From Cymodocea nodosa (Eukaryota; Streptophyta; Magnoliopsida; Alismatales; Cymodoceaceae), in contig CM072340.1 of assembly GCA_036874045.1 (NCBI GenBank), positions 2,185,001-2,249,000 of the forward strand: DNA of 64,000 bases, given 5' to 3'. The translations under genes were made by a program, and so were the position numbers. The notes beneath the pieces are model-generated. The model saw only the letters and a program-made list of their open reading frames with translations, ran no database searches and had not been told where the DNA came from. This document shows, piece by piece, positions 20,590-32,130 of the stretch (positions are counted from its first letter, which is position 1; the number at the start of each line of letters is the position of its first letter).

Positions 20590-22534
20590 TGTTTGGATTT
20601 TTCCAACACGACACTAGAAAAACTTTGATTTGTTACTTCTGTTTTTACTTAGTTAATTTAGCTTTATGCCTATTCTTTTTCTTTTAGAAGTAAACAAACA
20701 ACCTTTAATACAATTTAGATATTAATTCCAATTTGTACTTTAACTGCAAGTGCACAGTGTCTATTGTATCAGTGTGCAAGTACAGGTCGATCCCACAGGA
20801 AATTGCTGAAGAACTTGAGAACTGTTCGTTTATTAACAATCAAATTTATATATTCAATAAGCTCTCCGTTGAATTACAGTTAACTCAACGGACAAAGTTC
20901 GTTGAGTTATGGCTTACTCAACGGACTAACCTCATGGACTGTCTTTTCTTTTTAATACTGCTATTTACAAAGGAATTCAGCCAACCATTGGGCGATTCCA
21001 TAGATTATAAATAACATCAATTAAGCTCTTTAATGCTAGTAAACACTGGATTTATCAACAACATTGATAAACATAACATTAATTACGATACAACACAAAC
21101 AATACAATACTCAAATACAATATACAAACAAAGATAAACTATTTTTTTTGTATTTTTGTTTTAATATGAACATGGAAATAGGCGAAAGGTGAAATGTAAA
21201 GTAATCTCACTTGATAGTAAATACTTCCGTCACTACTTGCAACGCGATTACACCACTGAAAATTAAACCACTTACAATTTTGTCTCCTCTCCCTATAGAA
21301 TCGCAAGTCTAGAATTGCAAGATGATCTCCTCTTCAGCATACAGGCATCAACTTGAAGCCAAGGCTAAAAGCTTTACGATCTCCTGAAATATGAGTCGGT
21401 GCTTGGTGAAAATGGCTTCCCTTCCCGTGATGCGATCACTCATCACAGTGGTTGTCAGACACTGTGTTTGACTTGGAATCGACCCGACATCAAGAAAGTA
21501 TTCTCATAGACCTCCGATGGTTGGTGATTATGGTGGATATGATGGTGGTAATGATGGTTGGTGTGGTACTTCAAAGAATTGCCGACACTGTCTGCAGAAA
21601 GCTTGATGCTCCTCCTCTATACACACTGGTCGTCCATTGATCACACACCCTTTTCTTCTTTTTCTTCTTTTCTTTTATATTTCTTTAGTAGTAACTGCTT
21701 CTGCTTGAATGGTCGGTTGGATTTCCTTCATTCATATCAACGACGATGCTTTCTTCTCCTTGCGCGATACGTGCAGTCGTGGTTTTTCTTCCAACTGTCC
21801 TGTTTCTGTAACCGCTACAGTGGCATATTAGAAAATAGTCCATGGAGTTATAGATAACTCAACAGACTTTCCTCGTTGATTTAATTATAAAACATGTACA
21901 TAAATTTAACTATCCGATGCTTAGGTGCATTTCAGATACTTATAAACTTAACTATCCGATGTTCAGATGCGTTTCGGATAGTTACAGATAACTCATCGAT
22001 ATATAACTTAAGTAAATCTACTAGATCTCGACACGTGTTAGTAGCAGTTTAATAATAAAATAAACATTTTGGAGAGTTACGGGTCTAACTATCCGATGCT
22101 TAGATGCATTTCGGATAGTTACAGATAACTCTCCGAAAATCCACTTAAGTCACTTTACCAGAACATGACACGCGTACTTCAGGAAATAATAAAATATTCT
22201 TTCAAAACATAAATGTTTGGCAATTTAAACATAACTATCCGATACATGTTCGGTCTGTTAAACATAACTGTCCAAAATATGTTCGGTATGTTAAACATAA
22301 CTGTCCGAAATATTAGAAAATTCGGATACTTAAGAATTTCATAGCCTGCAACTTACCAACAGTTCAGAAATGTACTAAATTAACATTAATTCCTCAAAAT
22401 TAAGTAGTAATTCTAATTAAAGTATATAATAGTGCAATTATAATATAATAGCTTAATTCTTATATGATAAGCTAAATATTATGTAATTAACCATCATTTA
22501 ATCGTTAGTAATATGCACTTTTTCATTCTAAACA
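20590..22534 (-). mobile_element. 5' LTR of the 16.5-kb Athila-like element
   Basis: 1945 bp, TGTTTGG to CTAAACA. It lacks about 55-130 bp present in the partner LTR near 21.05 kb and several units of the TAACTATCCGA array. The antisense ORF is broken by a stop. The right edge abuts PIF/Harbinger transposase sequence. Confidence 0.85.
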
Positions 22535-22807
22535 GAACTCAATTCTGATTATATTTTGATAAATGATATCGCACATTATAAAATGGAGAAATAAATTCAA
22601 GATGATTTGGGAAGCCTACATCTATCAAATAAAATTTATCTACATAACATTTAGTAATTTCAAGAAATATCAATTTATTTCAAACAATGATGTAGAAAAT
22701 TATACTCATACCACGTGAGAGTTCAAGCCCATGAGGTTGGGAAATAGTATTTTGTAAGATCCTAACATCTGTAGTTGACCCGTTCCAAATACATTTTATG
22801 TTAATTC
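22535..22807 (-). pseudogene. PIF/Harbinger relic no. 2, middle of transposase
   Basis: A 270-bp island between two retrotransposons. The minus strand reads NGSTTDVRILQNTISQPHGL (about 22766-22707), then CYVDKFYLIDVGFPN and FISPFYNVRYHLSKY. These are the second-Asp and following motifs of Harbinger nucleases (GS-H-D-RVL ... YLVD-GYPN ... YR-VRYHL). The N-terminal part is at 31130-31700 and the C-terminal part at 5764-6023. Confidence 0.8.
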
Positions 22808-24395
22808 TATTAGGATCATATGACTCACCAAAGGAGGGGTGAATGGTAATCTATGTGTAATTTTAATTCTTTCCAGAACTTAGCTAATTGATTTGATTAG
22901 TAAGTAAGCACATGTATTAAATACACATGCACAACAGTAATAAATAATCGACACAAAGGAATTTTTAGATGGTTCACCAACTTGGCTAGTCTACCCCCAA
23001 GTTTTACTTGGGCTTCACTAAGTATTTTACTACTTACAACACTTGCTTTCAGGTTGAAGCAAGAACCAACACTTGAACTTTCAAGTAGAAGCTTAGCAAC
23101 CAATCTTTTTCGAGCTTTCAGGTCCAAGCTCTTAACTAACAACGAGTTTTCAAGTATAAACTTACGAACTAATACTTGAGCTTTCAAACAGAGTATACAC
23201 ATAGGGAGCTTTCTGTACTTCAGTATGCTTGAGAATTCTTTTCTTCTGAATTTGCAGTATGTATGTTTTACTAGAAATTTTTGTGTAGCTCTCAATATGA
23301 TAATCGTTGTCTTTATTTTTCTGTTTTGATCATATTTATACCAAGGTATATAATGATCATATTCTTTCTAACGGCATTTGTCCTATTGTACTTACTACAT
23401 TATTAGTACCAAAAATAATAAGTTACCATTTAGAGAGATGCTTTAATGTAATCTTCTGATTCTATTTGATTTTTGAATAATTATCTATCGTAACCTTCCG
23501 AAATCTATTTGTAACTTTCCGATGGATAGGAGCTTTCTTTAAGTTTGTCATGTAGAATTTAAGTCATGCACATGAGATGCCTTAAGTTCGGATACTTAAA
23601 AAAAAAATGTAACCTACCAAAAGGTCTTTTATTTTCGAATAGTTACCTTGTTAACCTTCTAATTTTCTTGAAGAATCTTCTATATGTGTCACATGTGAGT
23701 TTTAAATCATACATGTGAGTTTTCCTTAAGTTCGAATAGTTAACTATTAACTTACCAAGACGTTTTAACTTTTGTATAGTTAGCTATAGTAACCTTCCGA
23801 TTCTCCTTCTAAGCTTCCGACTATTGTTTTCTTATTTCTGCACATGCATAATTGAATGACTTAAGTTTCAGATACTTAAATCTATAACCTTTCGAAACTT
23901 CTTATTTTTTGGATAGTTAGCTTCTCTATCTTTTTAAAAATCCTTTTAAGCTTCCAATTGGATTTTTTACACATTTGTAATTGAAGGACTTAAGTTTTTG
24001 GATAGTTAGTGTTCCTAACTTTCTGATTTCCTTGGACTTTCGGATGGTTAGTGTCTTAACTCTCCGATCATTCAAACAGCTATCTTACTAACTTTCTAAA
24101 GGACTTCTATTTTTGGATAGTTAGCATTCTAACTTTTCGAAGGTATTTTTGCTGATTTTAAACTGACTTTTCGGATACTTTCTCTGGTAACCTTCCGAAA
24201 TTCTTCTTCTTCTAGATACTTAAGCTTTAAATTATCTGAAGTTCTTATTTTTCTTTAACAACATTTTCTAAACTATTTGTATCTGTTTATCTACTTTCTA
24301 ATTTACAGTTTGCAGAACTATCTTGTGACACTTATGAAATACAATTTGTTTCCTCACACAAATTTTTGCATTTTCAAAACACAAGGGTTCTAACA
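22808..24395 (-). mobile_element. 3' LTR of the copia element
   Basis: 1588 bp. The inner edge ends TTCTAACA. The outer terminal TG has become TA (TATTAGGATC at 22808). It carries about ten TCGGATAGTTA/TAACCTTCCGA words, many degraded, and a (A)8-9 tract near 23602. A 132-codon minus-strand reading (22897-23295) also exists in the other LTR in shorter form, but I see no domain. Confidence 0.85.
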
Positions 24396-24410
24396 ATCTC
24401 CCCCTTTTTG
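24396..24410 (-). other. Polypurine tract of the copia element
   Basis: The minus strand reads CAAAAAGGGGGAGAT directly before the 3' LTR start. This is the standard copia PPT form. Confidence 0.9.
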
Positions 24411-24897
24411 ATAATGACAAAATCCTTTACATTAAATTACATGTATTTCACTCCCTAGATTATTTTTATACATTGAGTCACATAGAAAAACAAATAAAAC
24501 AATGATTACAATGTGTATATCATAATAATTTTAATTTCTCTCCTTGTCTATGTGTTGGGAACTTCAACACTGTAATTTTCATGTGTTTTCCTATTTTTCT
24601 CCCCTTGTCTATGTGCTGGAACTGTTTAGGCATGTAATTTTCATATTCTTATATGTAATTCTTATATTCTTCTTCTCCTTTTTGTCATTAGATAAAAGGA
24701 GATCTATATGTCTTTTTCCTTACTTCTGTAGTCGAATTCTTCTCCTTTTTAATCCTTAGTTGGCTAATAGATGTTTTATCTTGCTCTCCCCCTAGATGAT
24801 GCACTATTTAAAATCCTACAAGAGTACATGTTAGCAGAAAACAAGCTCCCATATGGTGAGTTTGAGTGGTGATAATAATAAACAAAATATAGATGTA
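24411..24897. other. Spacer between RNase H and PPT
   Basis: AT-rich internal sequence of the copia element with repeated CTCCTTGTCTATGTG-type strings (24540-24625). No gene seen. Confidence 0.5.
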
Positions 24898-26330
24898 TTA
24901 GAAGTTATGTTTAGAACAAATGCTTAGATTTCTTCTAATATGATTCAATGTTGATTTATTTAAAGGTTTTGTAAAAATGTCTGCAAGTTGATTTTTTGTT
25001 GGAACAAACTTAAGTGAGATATGCCCTTTTTCCACATGGTCTCTTAAGAAATGATGTTTGATCTTGATATACTTAACTTTGGAATGAAGTGTTGTATTTT
25101 TTGATAAACTTATTGCACTACTGTTATTACAATATATTTTTGTATTCTGAATTTTTAGTTTGTAATCGGCTAATGTTTGGTGCATTCATAAAATTTGAGC
25201 ACAACATAGACTTGCTGCAATATATTTTGCCTCGGTAGTAGATAATGTAATATAGTTTTGTTTCCTACTAAACTATGAAATCAAAGAATTTCTAAGCAGT
25301 TGGCATGTATCACTTGTGCTTTTTCTGTCTGATCTACTGCCTGCATAATCTACATCACTATAATCAGTTAAAATTAGGCTGCTATCAGTTGAATAATATA
25401 ATCTGAAATCTTTAGTGCCTTGTAAATACTTGAAGATTCTTTTTATAGATTTCAGATGAGATTCTTTTAGTGATGCTTGAAATCTGGCATACAAACATAC
25501 ACTAAACATGATGTCCGACTTACTTGTTGATAAATACAGAAGAGATCCAATCATACCTCTATATTTCTTTTGATCTACTGTAATACTTAAATCATCATTT
25601 TTAAGTTTAGTATTTGAACTTATTTGTATGCTTGCAGATTTGATATTTTCAAAACCAAATTTCTTTAGAGTTTCCTTGCAGTATTTTTCGTGACTAATAA
25701 AGATGCCAGTTTTTACTTAATGAATTTGTAGTCCTAAGAAAAACTTCAACTCTCCTATCATACTCATTTCACATTCATTTTTTATCAAATTTTGAAATTT
25801 ATGATAGTTTTTCAGATGTAGCACCAAAGATAATATAATCAATGTAAATCTGGATAATCAGCATATGTAAGTCAATTGTCTTGATAAATAAGGTGCTGTC
25901 CACTTTACCTATATTGAAATTATTATCAATTAGAAACTTTTCAATTTATCATACCAAGCCTTGAGTGTCTATTTTAGTTTATATAAAGCTTTATTCAGCT
26001 TGTAAACATAATCTGATTTTTCTTCATCTTCAAATACTGGTGCTTGCTTGACAAAAACTTCTTCCTATATATCTTCATTTAGAAATGCACATTTCACATC
26101 CATTTGATATAACTTTATATTCATGTTACAAGCAAATGCAAGTAACATTTTAATGGCTTCAATTCTGGTCATAGGTGCAAAAGTTTTTTCATAATCAATG
26201 CCTTCTTGTTGATTATATCATTGTGCAATTAGTCTAGCTTTATTTCTAATAATATTTCCTTCATCATCCAGTTTATTTCTAAATATCCATTTGGTGCCAA
26301 TGATCATTTTTCCAAATGGTTTCCTTACTA
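24898..26330 (-). pseudogene. copia reverse transcriptase and RNase H
   Basis: RT starts near 26330 with KARLIAQ, then IDYEKTFAPMTRIEAIKMLL and MDVKCAFLNEDI. The catalytic YVDD box reads YIDY (about 25844-25833), so the second Asp is lost. After it come FLGLQI, YRGMIGSLLYLSTSKSDIMF and FKYLQGTKDFRLYY. RNase H has DVDYAGSRSDRKST, LSTTEAKYIA, then YCNNSSAISL, where the usual C-D-N is C-N-N, and finally LADIFTKPL near the end. Stops and frameshifts are frequent. Inactive. Confidence 0.85.
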
Positions 26331-27360
26331 ATTCCTAAATATTATTTTTCTAAAATTGATTTAATTTTTCTTACATAGTTATGATACATTAATTGTCATT
26401 TAGGCTTCATCAACTGATTTTAGTTCAATTTCTAACACAAGTGCACAATAATTATATATTTCTTGTGTCTTGCTTCTTGTTTGCACTCCTTTGTTTATAT
26501 TTCCAATTATTTGCTCTATTAGATGATCTGATTTGAATTTCCAACTGTTTTCATTTAGATCTGATGCTTGAGGTTTGGACTTTTACTTACATTTATCCTT
26601 TTCATGTTCTTCATTTTCACTATCACTGTCAATCTTCAGATTTCTTGCATTCTGTATCAAATCTTCATCAAACTAAACATTTATAGTTTCCTCTACTCTT
26701 CTATCTTTATCAAAGTATACTCTATATGTTTTGATTCTAGAGGAATAATTAACTAGTATAGCAGATTCAGACATTGAATCAAACTTATCTTTGACATCTT
26801 TAGTATTTAAGACATAATATTTACATTCGAATGTCTTAAAATATCCAACATTTGGTGTCTTATCATATCATAGTTTAAATGATGTCTTATTTAATATAGA
26901 TCTGATATGAGTTTTGTTGGAGATATGACAAGCTGTACCAATAGCTTCAGCCCAAAGAAATTTTGACAGATCAGTAGCATTCAACATAGTTTTGGCCATT
27001 TCTTGCAATGTTTTATTCTTTCTTTCCACAACTTCATTTTGAGTTGGAGTTTTAGGGCAAGAAAATTCATGTAATATTCCAAAAGCATTACATAGATTTT
27101 CAAATTCAGAATTCTCAAATTCTCCTCCATGATTACTTTTGATTTTCTTTACTATCAGTTCTTTCTGATTTTAAACTTTTGTGTAGAAATTTTTGAATTC
27201 ATTGCATGTCTCATTTTTATGTGTCAAAAATATGACCCAAGTTAGTCTAGAAAAATCGGCTACAATAACAAGTGTATATTTTCGACCCTCTAGACTTGAT
27301 GTTTGAGTTAGACCAAAAAGATCAAGATGCAATAGTTCCAATAGCTTTCTGGTGGTAATC
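26331..27360 (-). pseudogene. copia integrase core and linker
   Basis: It reads LHLDLFGLTQT (first Asp), then IKSNHGGEFEN, where the second catalytic Asp of the S-D-H-G-G-E-F motif is Asn, then NEVVERKNKTLQEMA (Glu present), KFLWAEAIGTACHI and GYFKTFECKYYVLN. Several in-frame stops. The IN-RT linker is acidic and poorly conserved, as usual. Confidence 0.8.
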
Positions 27361-27903
27361 TCATTTTTTGTTATGTAAAGTTCTTTTTTGCTTGCTTAAC
27401 ATACATTCACTACAGACATTGTCTTTCTTGAATTTAAGTTTGGGCAGTCCCCTAACTAGATTATTTTTGGATAACTTTCTAAGAGTTTTCATATTGACAT
27501 GTTCAAGTCTCTTATGCCACATCCAATTATCTTTACTAGATGCTACCAAATAGGAATCATTTGCAGAATTTTCCCATGAGAAATTTAGTGTATATATTGA
27601 ATTATTTTTAAAACCAGTAAATTTTATTTCATTTCTAACTTGATCAATAATGTAATACTTTTCAACAGAAAATAAAACATTATATCCTCTATCATATAAT
27701 TGTTCTACACTTAATAAATTTTGTTTTAGTCCATTAACATGCAAGACATTTTCAATTCTACCATTTTCTGATGTAATGTTTCCTATGACAGTAATTTTAC
27801 ATTTTTCATTATTTCCAAACTTGATTGATCTTGAATTTAAAACTTTAATAGAATTAAGAAATCTTTTCTTACCTGTTATATGCTTTGAGCATCCACTATC
27901 CAC
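27361..27903 (-). pseudogene. copia protease end and GAG-pre-integrase zinc domain
   Basis: An open stretch of 180 codons with DSGCSKHITG (active-site D-S-G intact), NVLHVNGLKQNLLSVEQL, then WMWHKRLEHVNMKTLRKLS and CSECMLSKQKR, which is the HHCC domain that starts integrase. This is the longest intact stretch of the element. A stop just after LHNKK separates it from the core. Confidence 0.85.
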
Positions 27904-28009
27904 GATCCATTTTGTTGTTTGTACTTGGAGCTCATTGCCATCCTACATATTATATTGGGATTAAGGCTTTTGGTACCCAAATCTTCTTGGGTCCACCAAA
28001 GTTAGTCCT

Positions 28010-29503
28010 TAAAACATTGAATTTATTGCCTCTTGGCAGTCACATATGATCAGATCTTTTTTTGATAGCAAAGACAGTAGTGTCATCTCTGTAAGATCGA
28101 ATTATGCCACCATAGTAAGGTACTTCTTGTAGTGTAGCATACCCTAGGCTATATTTAATTCCAATATATCGTTGGGATCTTATAATTTTATCTAATCCTT
28201 TTTGTCCCTGTGTAAACTTACATATAGTATTTTTCAGATCAAAGATTTTAGCTACTAAGTTTTTATTTTCTTCTTTTAATTCAAAATTATCACAACTATA
28301 TTTATCCATCTTAGTTTTTAATTCTCTATTCTCAATAAGAGCTTTTTCTAACTTAGTAAAAAAATCTTCTAAACAATTATTTAAACTTTTGATATCTTTC
28401 TTATATTCTTTACATTTAACATATAAACTATCTACTGTACAAAGAAGACTATTTATATCTAAATCACTTTCTTCATTTTCTGAACAATAAGGTGATGTGG
28501 AGCATACCTCCTATCTTGTGAAGCACATGTTTGTTGCTGCCTCCTCTTAAGACTCTAAGGAACTACTTGATGAACTACTGTCATCTTAAGTAGCTTTCAA
28601 GGCTATTTTTCTCTTACTCTTCCATATATTCTTCTTTTCATGATGATCCTCTTCAGTTTGTAGTGGACAAAAGGCTTGTATATGTCCTTACCTTTTGCAT
28701 TTGAAGCATGTAGGGATTATTCTTTTAGAGGTGTTGGTCTTATTATTTTTCTTCATGAATTTTCTGAAGTTCCTTGCCAGCAATATAATGTCATCATCAT
28801 CTGAGTTCTGAGCTTCTTTAGTTGAAGGAAATGTAATTTTCTTTTTCTTCTTAGCTTTCTTTTTAGCAATTCCTTCCTGTTTCTTCTAGTCTTTCATTTG
28901 AACCTCGTGGGTTAGTAGATTGCCTAATAATTCTTCTACAGAATAGTTATTGAGATCCTTGGAATGTTGGATGAAGGTAGATTTTTATTTCCACTCAGTA
29001 GTTAAACTTCTTAGAATTTTTTGTACCTATTCACATATAGAAAATTCTTTTCCCAAGCCTTTCAAGTTGTTAATGATCTTAGTAAATTTGGAAAATATTT
29101 CAGTTATGCATTCATTATCATTCATCTTAAATAGTTCTAATTTTCTTAATAAAATGTTGATTTTTGTATCCTTTGCTTGACTTGTACCTTCGTGCGTGAC
29201 TTGAAGGATTTTCCAAACTTCATGTGTTGATTTACATGCAGATATTTTATTATATTGTTCAATTGTAAGTGCACAATATATAGCATTTAGCCCTCGAGCA
29301 TCTAATTGGATGATTCTCTCATCTTTCTCAGTTTAGTTAATAACATTACTAGTAGGAAGTGTAGTTCTAAGAATAACAATCTTCTAGAGTTTTACATCAA
29401 AACTCCTAAGAAAACACTCCATTCTATTCTTCCAATAATTATAATTGGAACCATCAAATAGAGGAGGTTTGTGAATGTTTTGCCTCTCAGCAAACTGTGC
29501 CAT
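28010..29503 (-). pseudogene. copia gag
   Basis: ATG at 29503: MAQFAERQNIHKPPLFDGSN, then YWKNRMECFLRSFD, the usual N-terminus of copia gag. Later the CCHC knuckle CFKCKR-stop-GHIQAFC (28713-28670) has a stop in place of its sixth residue. It is followed by an acidic Ser-rich part and a long coiled-coil-like tail (28380-28130). Gag encapsidates the RNA. Long coiled-coil gag extensions are known in Sireviruses. Confidence 0.75.
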
Positions 29504-29536
29504 TATAATCCAAATGGTTAAATCTTTACAGGGATT

Positions 29537-29554
29537 AACCAAGCTCTGATATCA
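29537..29554 (-). other. copia primer-binding site (initiator tRNA-Met)
   Basis: The minus strand reads TGATATCAGAGCTTGGTT, one base from the standard TGGTATCAGAGC form, two bases from the LTR end. Confidence 0.9.
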
Positions 29555-29556
29555 AT

Positions 29557-31124
29557 TGTTAGGATAGTATGACTCATCAGAGGGAGGGTGAATGATGATC
29601 TATATGTAATTTTAATTCTTTTCAAAACTTAGCTAATTGATTTGATTAGTAGGTAAGCACAGATATTAAATAAACATGCACAACAGTAATAAATAATCGA
29701 CACAAGGGAATTTTTAGGTGGTTCATCAACTTAGCTAGTCCACCCCTAAGTTTCACTAATAATCAACACTTGCTTTCAGGTTGAAGTAAGAAGAACTAAC
29801 ACTTGAGCTTTTAGGTAGAAGCTCAGCAACCAACATTTCTCAAGCTTTCAAGTCTAAACTCTTAACCAACAGTGAGTTTTCAAGAATAAACTCACGAACC
29901 AATACTTGAGCTTTCAAACAAAGTATACGCATAGAGAGCTTTCTGTACTTTAGTATGCTTGAGAATTCTTTTCTTCTGAATTTGTAGTATATATGTTTCA
30001 TTAGAAATTTTTGTGTAGCTCTCAATATGATAATCGTTGTCTTTATCTTTCTGTTTTGATCATATTTATACCAAGGTGTATAATGACCATATTCTTTCTA
30101 ACGAAATTTGTCCTATTGTAGTTACTACACTGTCAGTCCCAAAAATAGTAAGTTATCATTTAGAGAGATGCTTTAATGTAACTTTCTGATTCTATTTGAT
30201 TTTCAGATAGTTATCTGTCGTAACTTTTCAAAATTTATTTGTAACCTTCTGATGGATATGAGCTTTCTTTAAGTCTGTCACATGGAATTTAAGTAATGCA
30301 CGTGAGATGCCTTGAGTTTGGATACTTAAAAAAAAAATGTAACCTACCGAAAGGTCTTTTATTTTTGGATAGTTACCTTGTTAACCTTTCGATTTTCCTA
30401 AAGAATCTTTCTGTATGTGTCACGTGTGAGTTTTAAGTCATACACGTGAGTTTTCCTTAAGTTCGGATAGTTAGCTATTAACTTACCGAGATGTTTTAAC
30501 TTTCAGATAGTTAGTTACAGTAACCTTTCGATTCTCCCTCTAAGCTAACTACTATTTTTTTATTTTTGCACGTGCATAATTGAATGACTTAAGTTTCAAA
30601 TATTTAAATTTGTTAAGTATTTGAAACTTCCTATTTTTCGAATAATTAGCTTCCCTAACTTTTCAAAAATCCTTTTAAGCTTCCAACTAGATTTTTTGCA
30701 CGTGTGTAATTGAATGACTTAAGTTTTCGAATAGTTAGCCTTCTTAACTTTTCAAATTCCTTGGACTTTTGGATAGTTAGCATTTTAACTCTCCAATCAT
30801 TCAAACAATTATCTTACTAATTTTCTAAAAGACTTCTATTTTTGAATAGTTAGCCTTCTAACTTTCCGAAGGTGTTTCTGTTGATTTTAAATTGACTTTT
30901 CAGATACTTTCTCTAGTAACCTTTTGAAATTCTTCTTCTTCTAGATACTTAAGCTTTAAATTATCCGAAGTTCCTATTTTTCTTTAGCAGCATTTTCTGA
31001 ACTATCTATATCTGTTTATCTACCTTCTAATCTACAGTTTGCTGAACTATCTTGTGACACTTGTGAAATACAATTTATTTCCTCACACAGATTTTTGCAT
31101 TATCAAAACATAAATGTTCTAACA
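29557..31124 (-). mobile_element. 5' LTR of the copia element
   Basis: 1568 bp, TGTTAGGATA to GTTCTAACA on the plus strand, flanked on its right by the target duplication AATTC. It differs from the 3' LTR by many substitutions, mostly transitions by eye. Confidence 0.85.
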
Positions 31125-31129
31125 AATTC

Positions 31130-31700
31130 TCCATTCCTATTCCTATATCTACCATTTTCTTCTTCATAAATTATTGCATTTACATGTATACTATCAATAG
31201 CACCGATACAATCCTATATTGTAAAATAAAATAGAATGTTAGTAATACAATGTCAAATTTGTAATATTTGAATCAAATGAAATTCATATCTTACCTTAAA
31301 ATATGAGAAGACATTTGGATCATTTTGAATTCTGCTAGGTGTTGATGATGATAAGTTCACCATTAGTAAATCTTGAATTCTATAGATAGCATTTAGAATC
31401 TCATTGAAATATGTGTTAATTGTCTAAGTAGAATGATGAAAATGGTTAGTTGTTACTCCATATCTTTGGTTTTGTCCGACTATGACAAGGATGACCACTA
31501 CTTTCTCTTCAACAATAATGCCTCGACTATCTTCTACTACCCATTGTCTTTTAAGTAAGGTACAAAATTCTCAAAAAATATGTTGACTCTGGTAGCTATA
31601 TTGTTATCAAACATTGTATATAAGTCATCATAGATAAGACATGACTTTCCTGCACATGACTTACATTTTGGATGTTGCTACAAACCAAACATATAAATAC
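31130..31700 (-). pseudogene. PIF/Harbinger relic no. 2, N-terminal half of transposase
   Basis: The minus strand reads DNNIATRVNIFFENFVPYL, QNQRYGVTTNHFHHST, TINTYFNEILNAIYRIQDLL and TPSRIQNDPNVFSYFK. An intron follows (about 31294-31219, AAG|GTAAGATAT ... ATATAG|), then DCIGAIDSIHV. The first catalytic Asp is present. The intron position is the same as in relic no. 1 at 3725-3797. The gene continues at 22535-22807 after the copia insertion. Confidence 0.8.
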
Positions 31701-31759
31701 GCTAGTATTATTAACAAGTTGACTTAGAAATGTTTTCCATGTATTGAACTAAAATAAAA

Positions 31760-32130
31760 ATGTACCTGAACAAATTTATCCTATATTTCCTTCGTTATAT
31801 CAGTATGACCACAAATATAATTCCACCCCATCCATATTGCTTTGAAATCTTTGTATAGTTTTCATACATTGACCTTCAAGTTTTCATCGTACTTTTTACA
31901 TGTTTCTTCTTAACATTAACATTAGTTTTAACATTGTATTTAGTAATCACCTTTATCCATGTCTTTGCTTTAAGCTTACCATCTTGTTGTTTTGTATTTT
32001 CTTCTTTGATTTTTGGTGTTAATATACCTAAAAAAATTTCATCTTGTTTTGTGCTTCAATTCATGTATTTTCTTTTTTTGAATGCCATATTTACTATACT
32101 ATTCATTAGCTTATTTATGTTTTGACACAT
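31760..32130 (-). pseudogene. PIF/Harbinger relic no. 2, Myb/SANT-like ORF1 fragment
   Basis: The minus strand has a short recognisable stretch around YGWGGIIF and YKAIWMGWNYICGHTDITKE, similar to the Myb/SANT-like DNA-binding ORF that accompanies Harbinger transposases. Heavily decayed, moderate support only. Confidence 0.45.

Larger units (their letters stand above)
6024..22534 (-). mobile_element. 16.5-kb Athila-like Ty3/gypsy element with rearranged gene order and F-box gene
   Basis: The element is bounded by LTRs at 6024-8256 and 20590-22534. A tRNA-Asp-type primer-binding site lies at 20565-20582 and a polypurine tract at 8257-8270, so it reads on the minus strand. From 5' to 3' it contains: zinc knuckle-PR-RT-RNase H-IN (20448-16265), a spacer with CGGTTTAACCG dyads, an acidic ORF with a FYANL-type domain (15876-13633), gag capsid region (12681-11338), an F-box gene (11148-10303), 2 kb of non-coding DNA, PPT and 3' LTR. 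RT motifs are those of the Athila lineage (FMDDF, LPFIDQMLERL). Gag downstream of pol is not the normal order. The flanks (GTATA left, GAACT right) do not match as a target duplication. It splits PIF/Harbinger relic no. 2. All ORFs are broken. Confidence 0.85.
22808..31124 (-). mobile_element. Sirevirus-like Ty1/copia retrotransposon
   Basis: An 8.3-kb element with LTRs 22808-24395 and 29557-31124 and a perfect 5-bp target duplication AATTC (22803-22807 and 31125-31129). The primer-binding site (29537-29554) and polypurine tract (24396-24410) place the coding strand on minus. Internal order is gag, protease, integrase, RT, RNase H, the copia order. It is inserted in PIF/Harbinger relic no. 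2. All ORFs are broken. The long LTRs, the long gag with a C-terminal coiled-coil extension and RNase H motifs like KIKHHFLRDHVEKG suggest the Sirevirus branch; that branch assignment is inference. Confidence 0.9.

Noticed and set aside
6019-22539. Target-site duplication for the 16.5-kb element
   Set aside because: GTATA on the left and GAACT on the right do not match, and moving the edges by a few bases does not help; reported as absent.
22897-23295. 132-codon ORF in the copia LTR, with a shorter relative at 29840-30025
   Set aside because: Shared only because the two LTRs are copies; the second copy is broken and no domain is seen.
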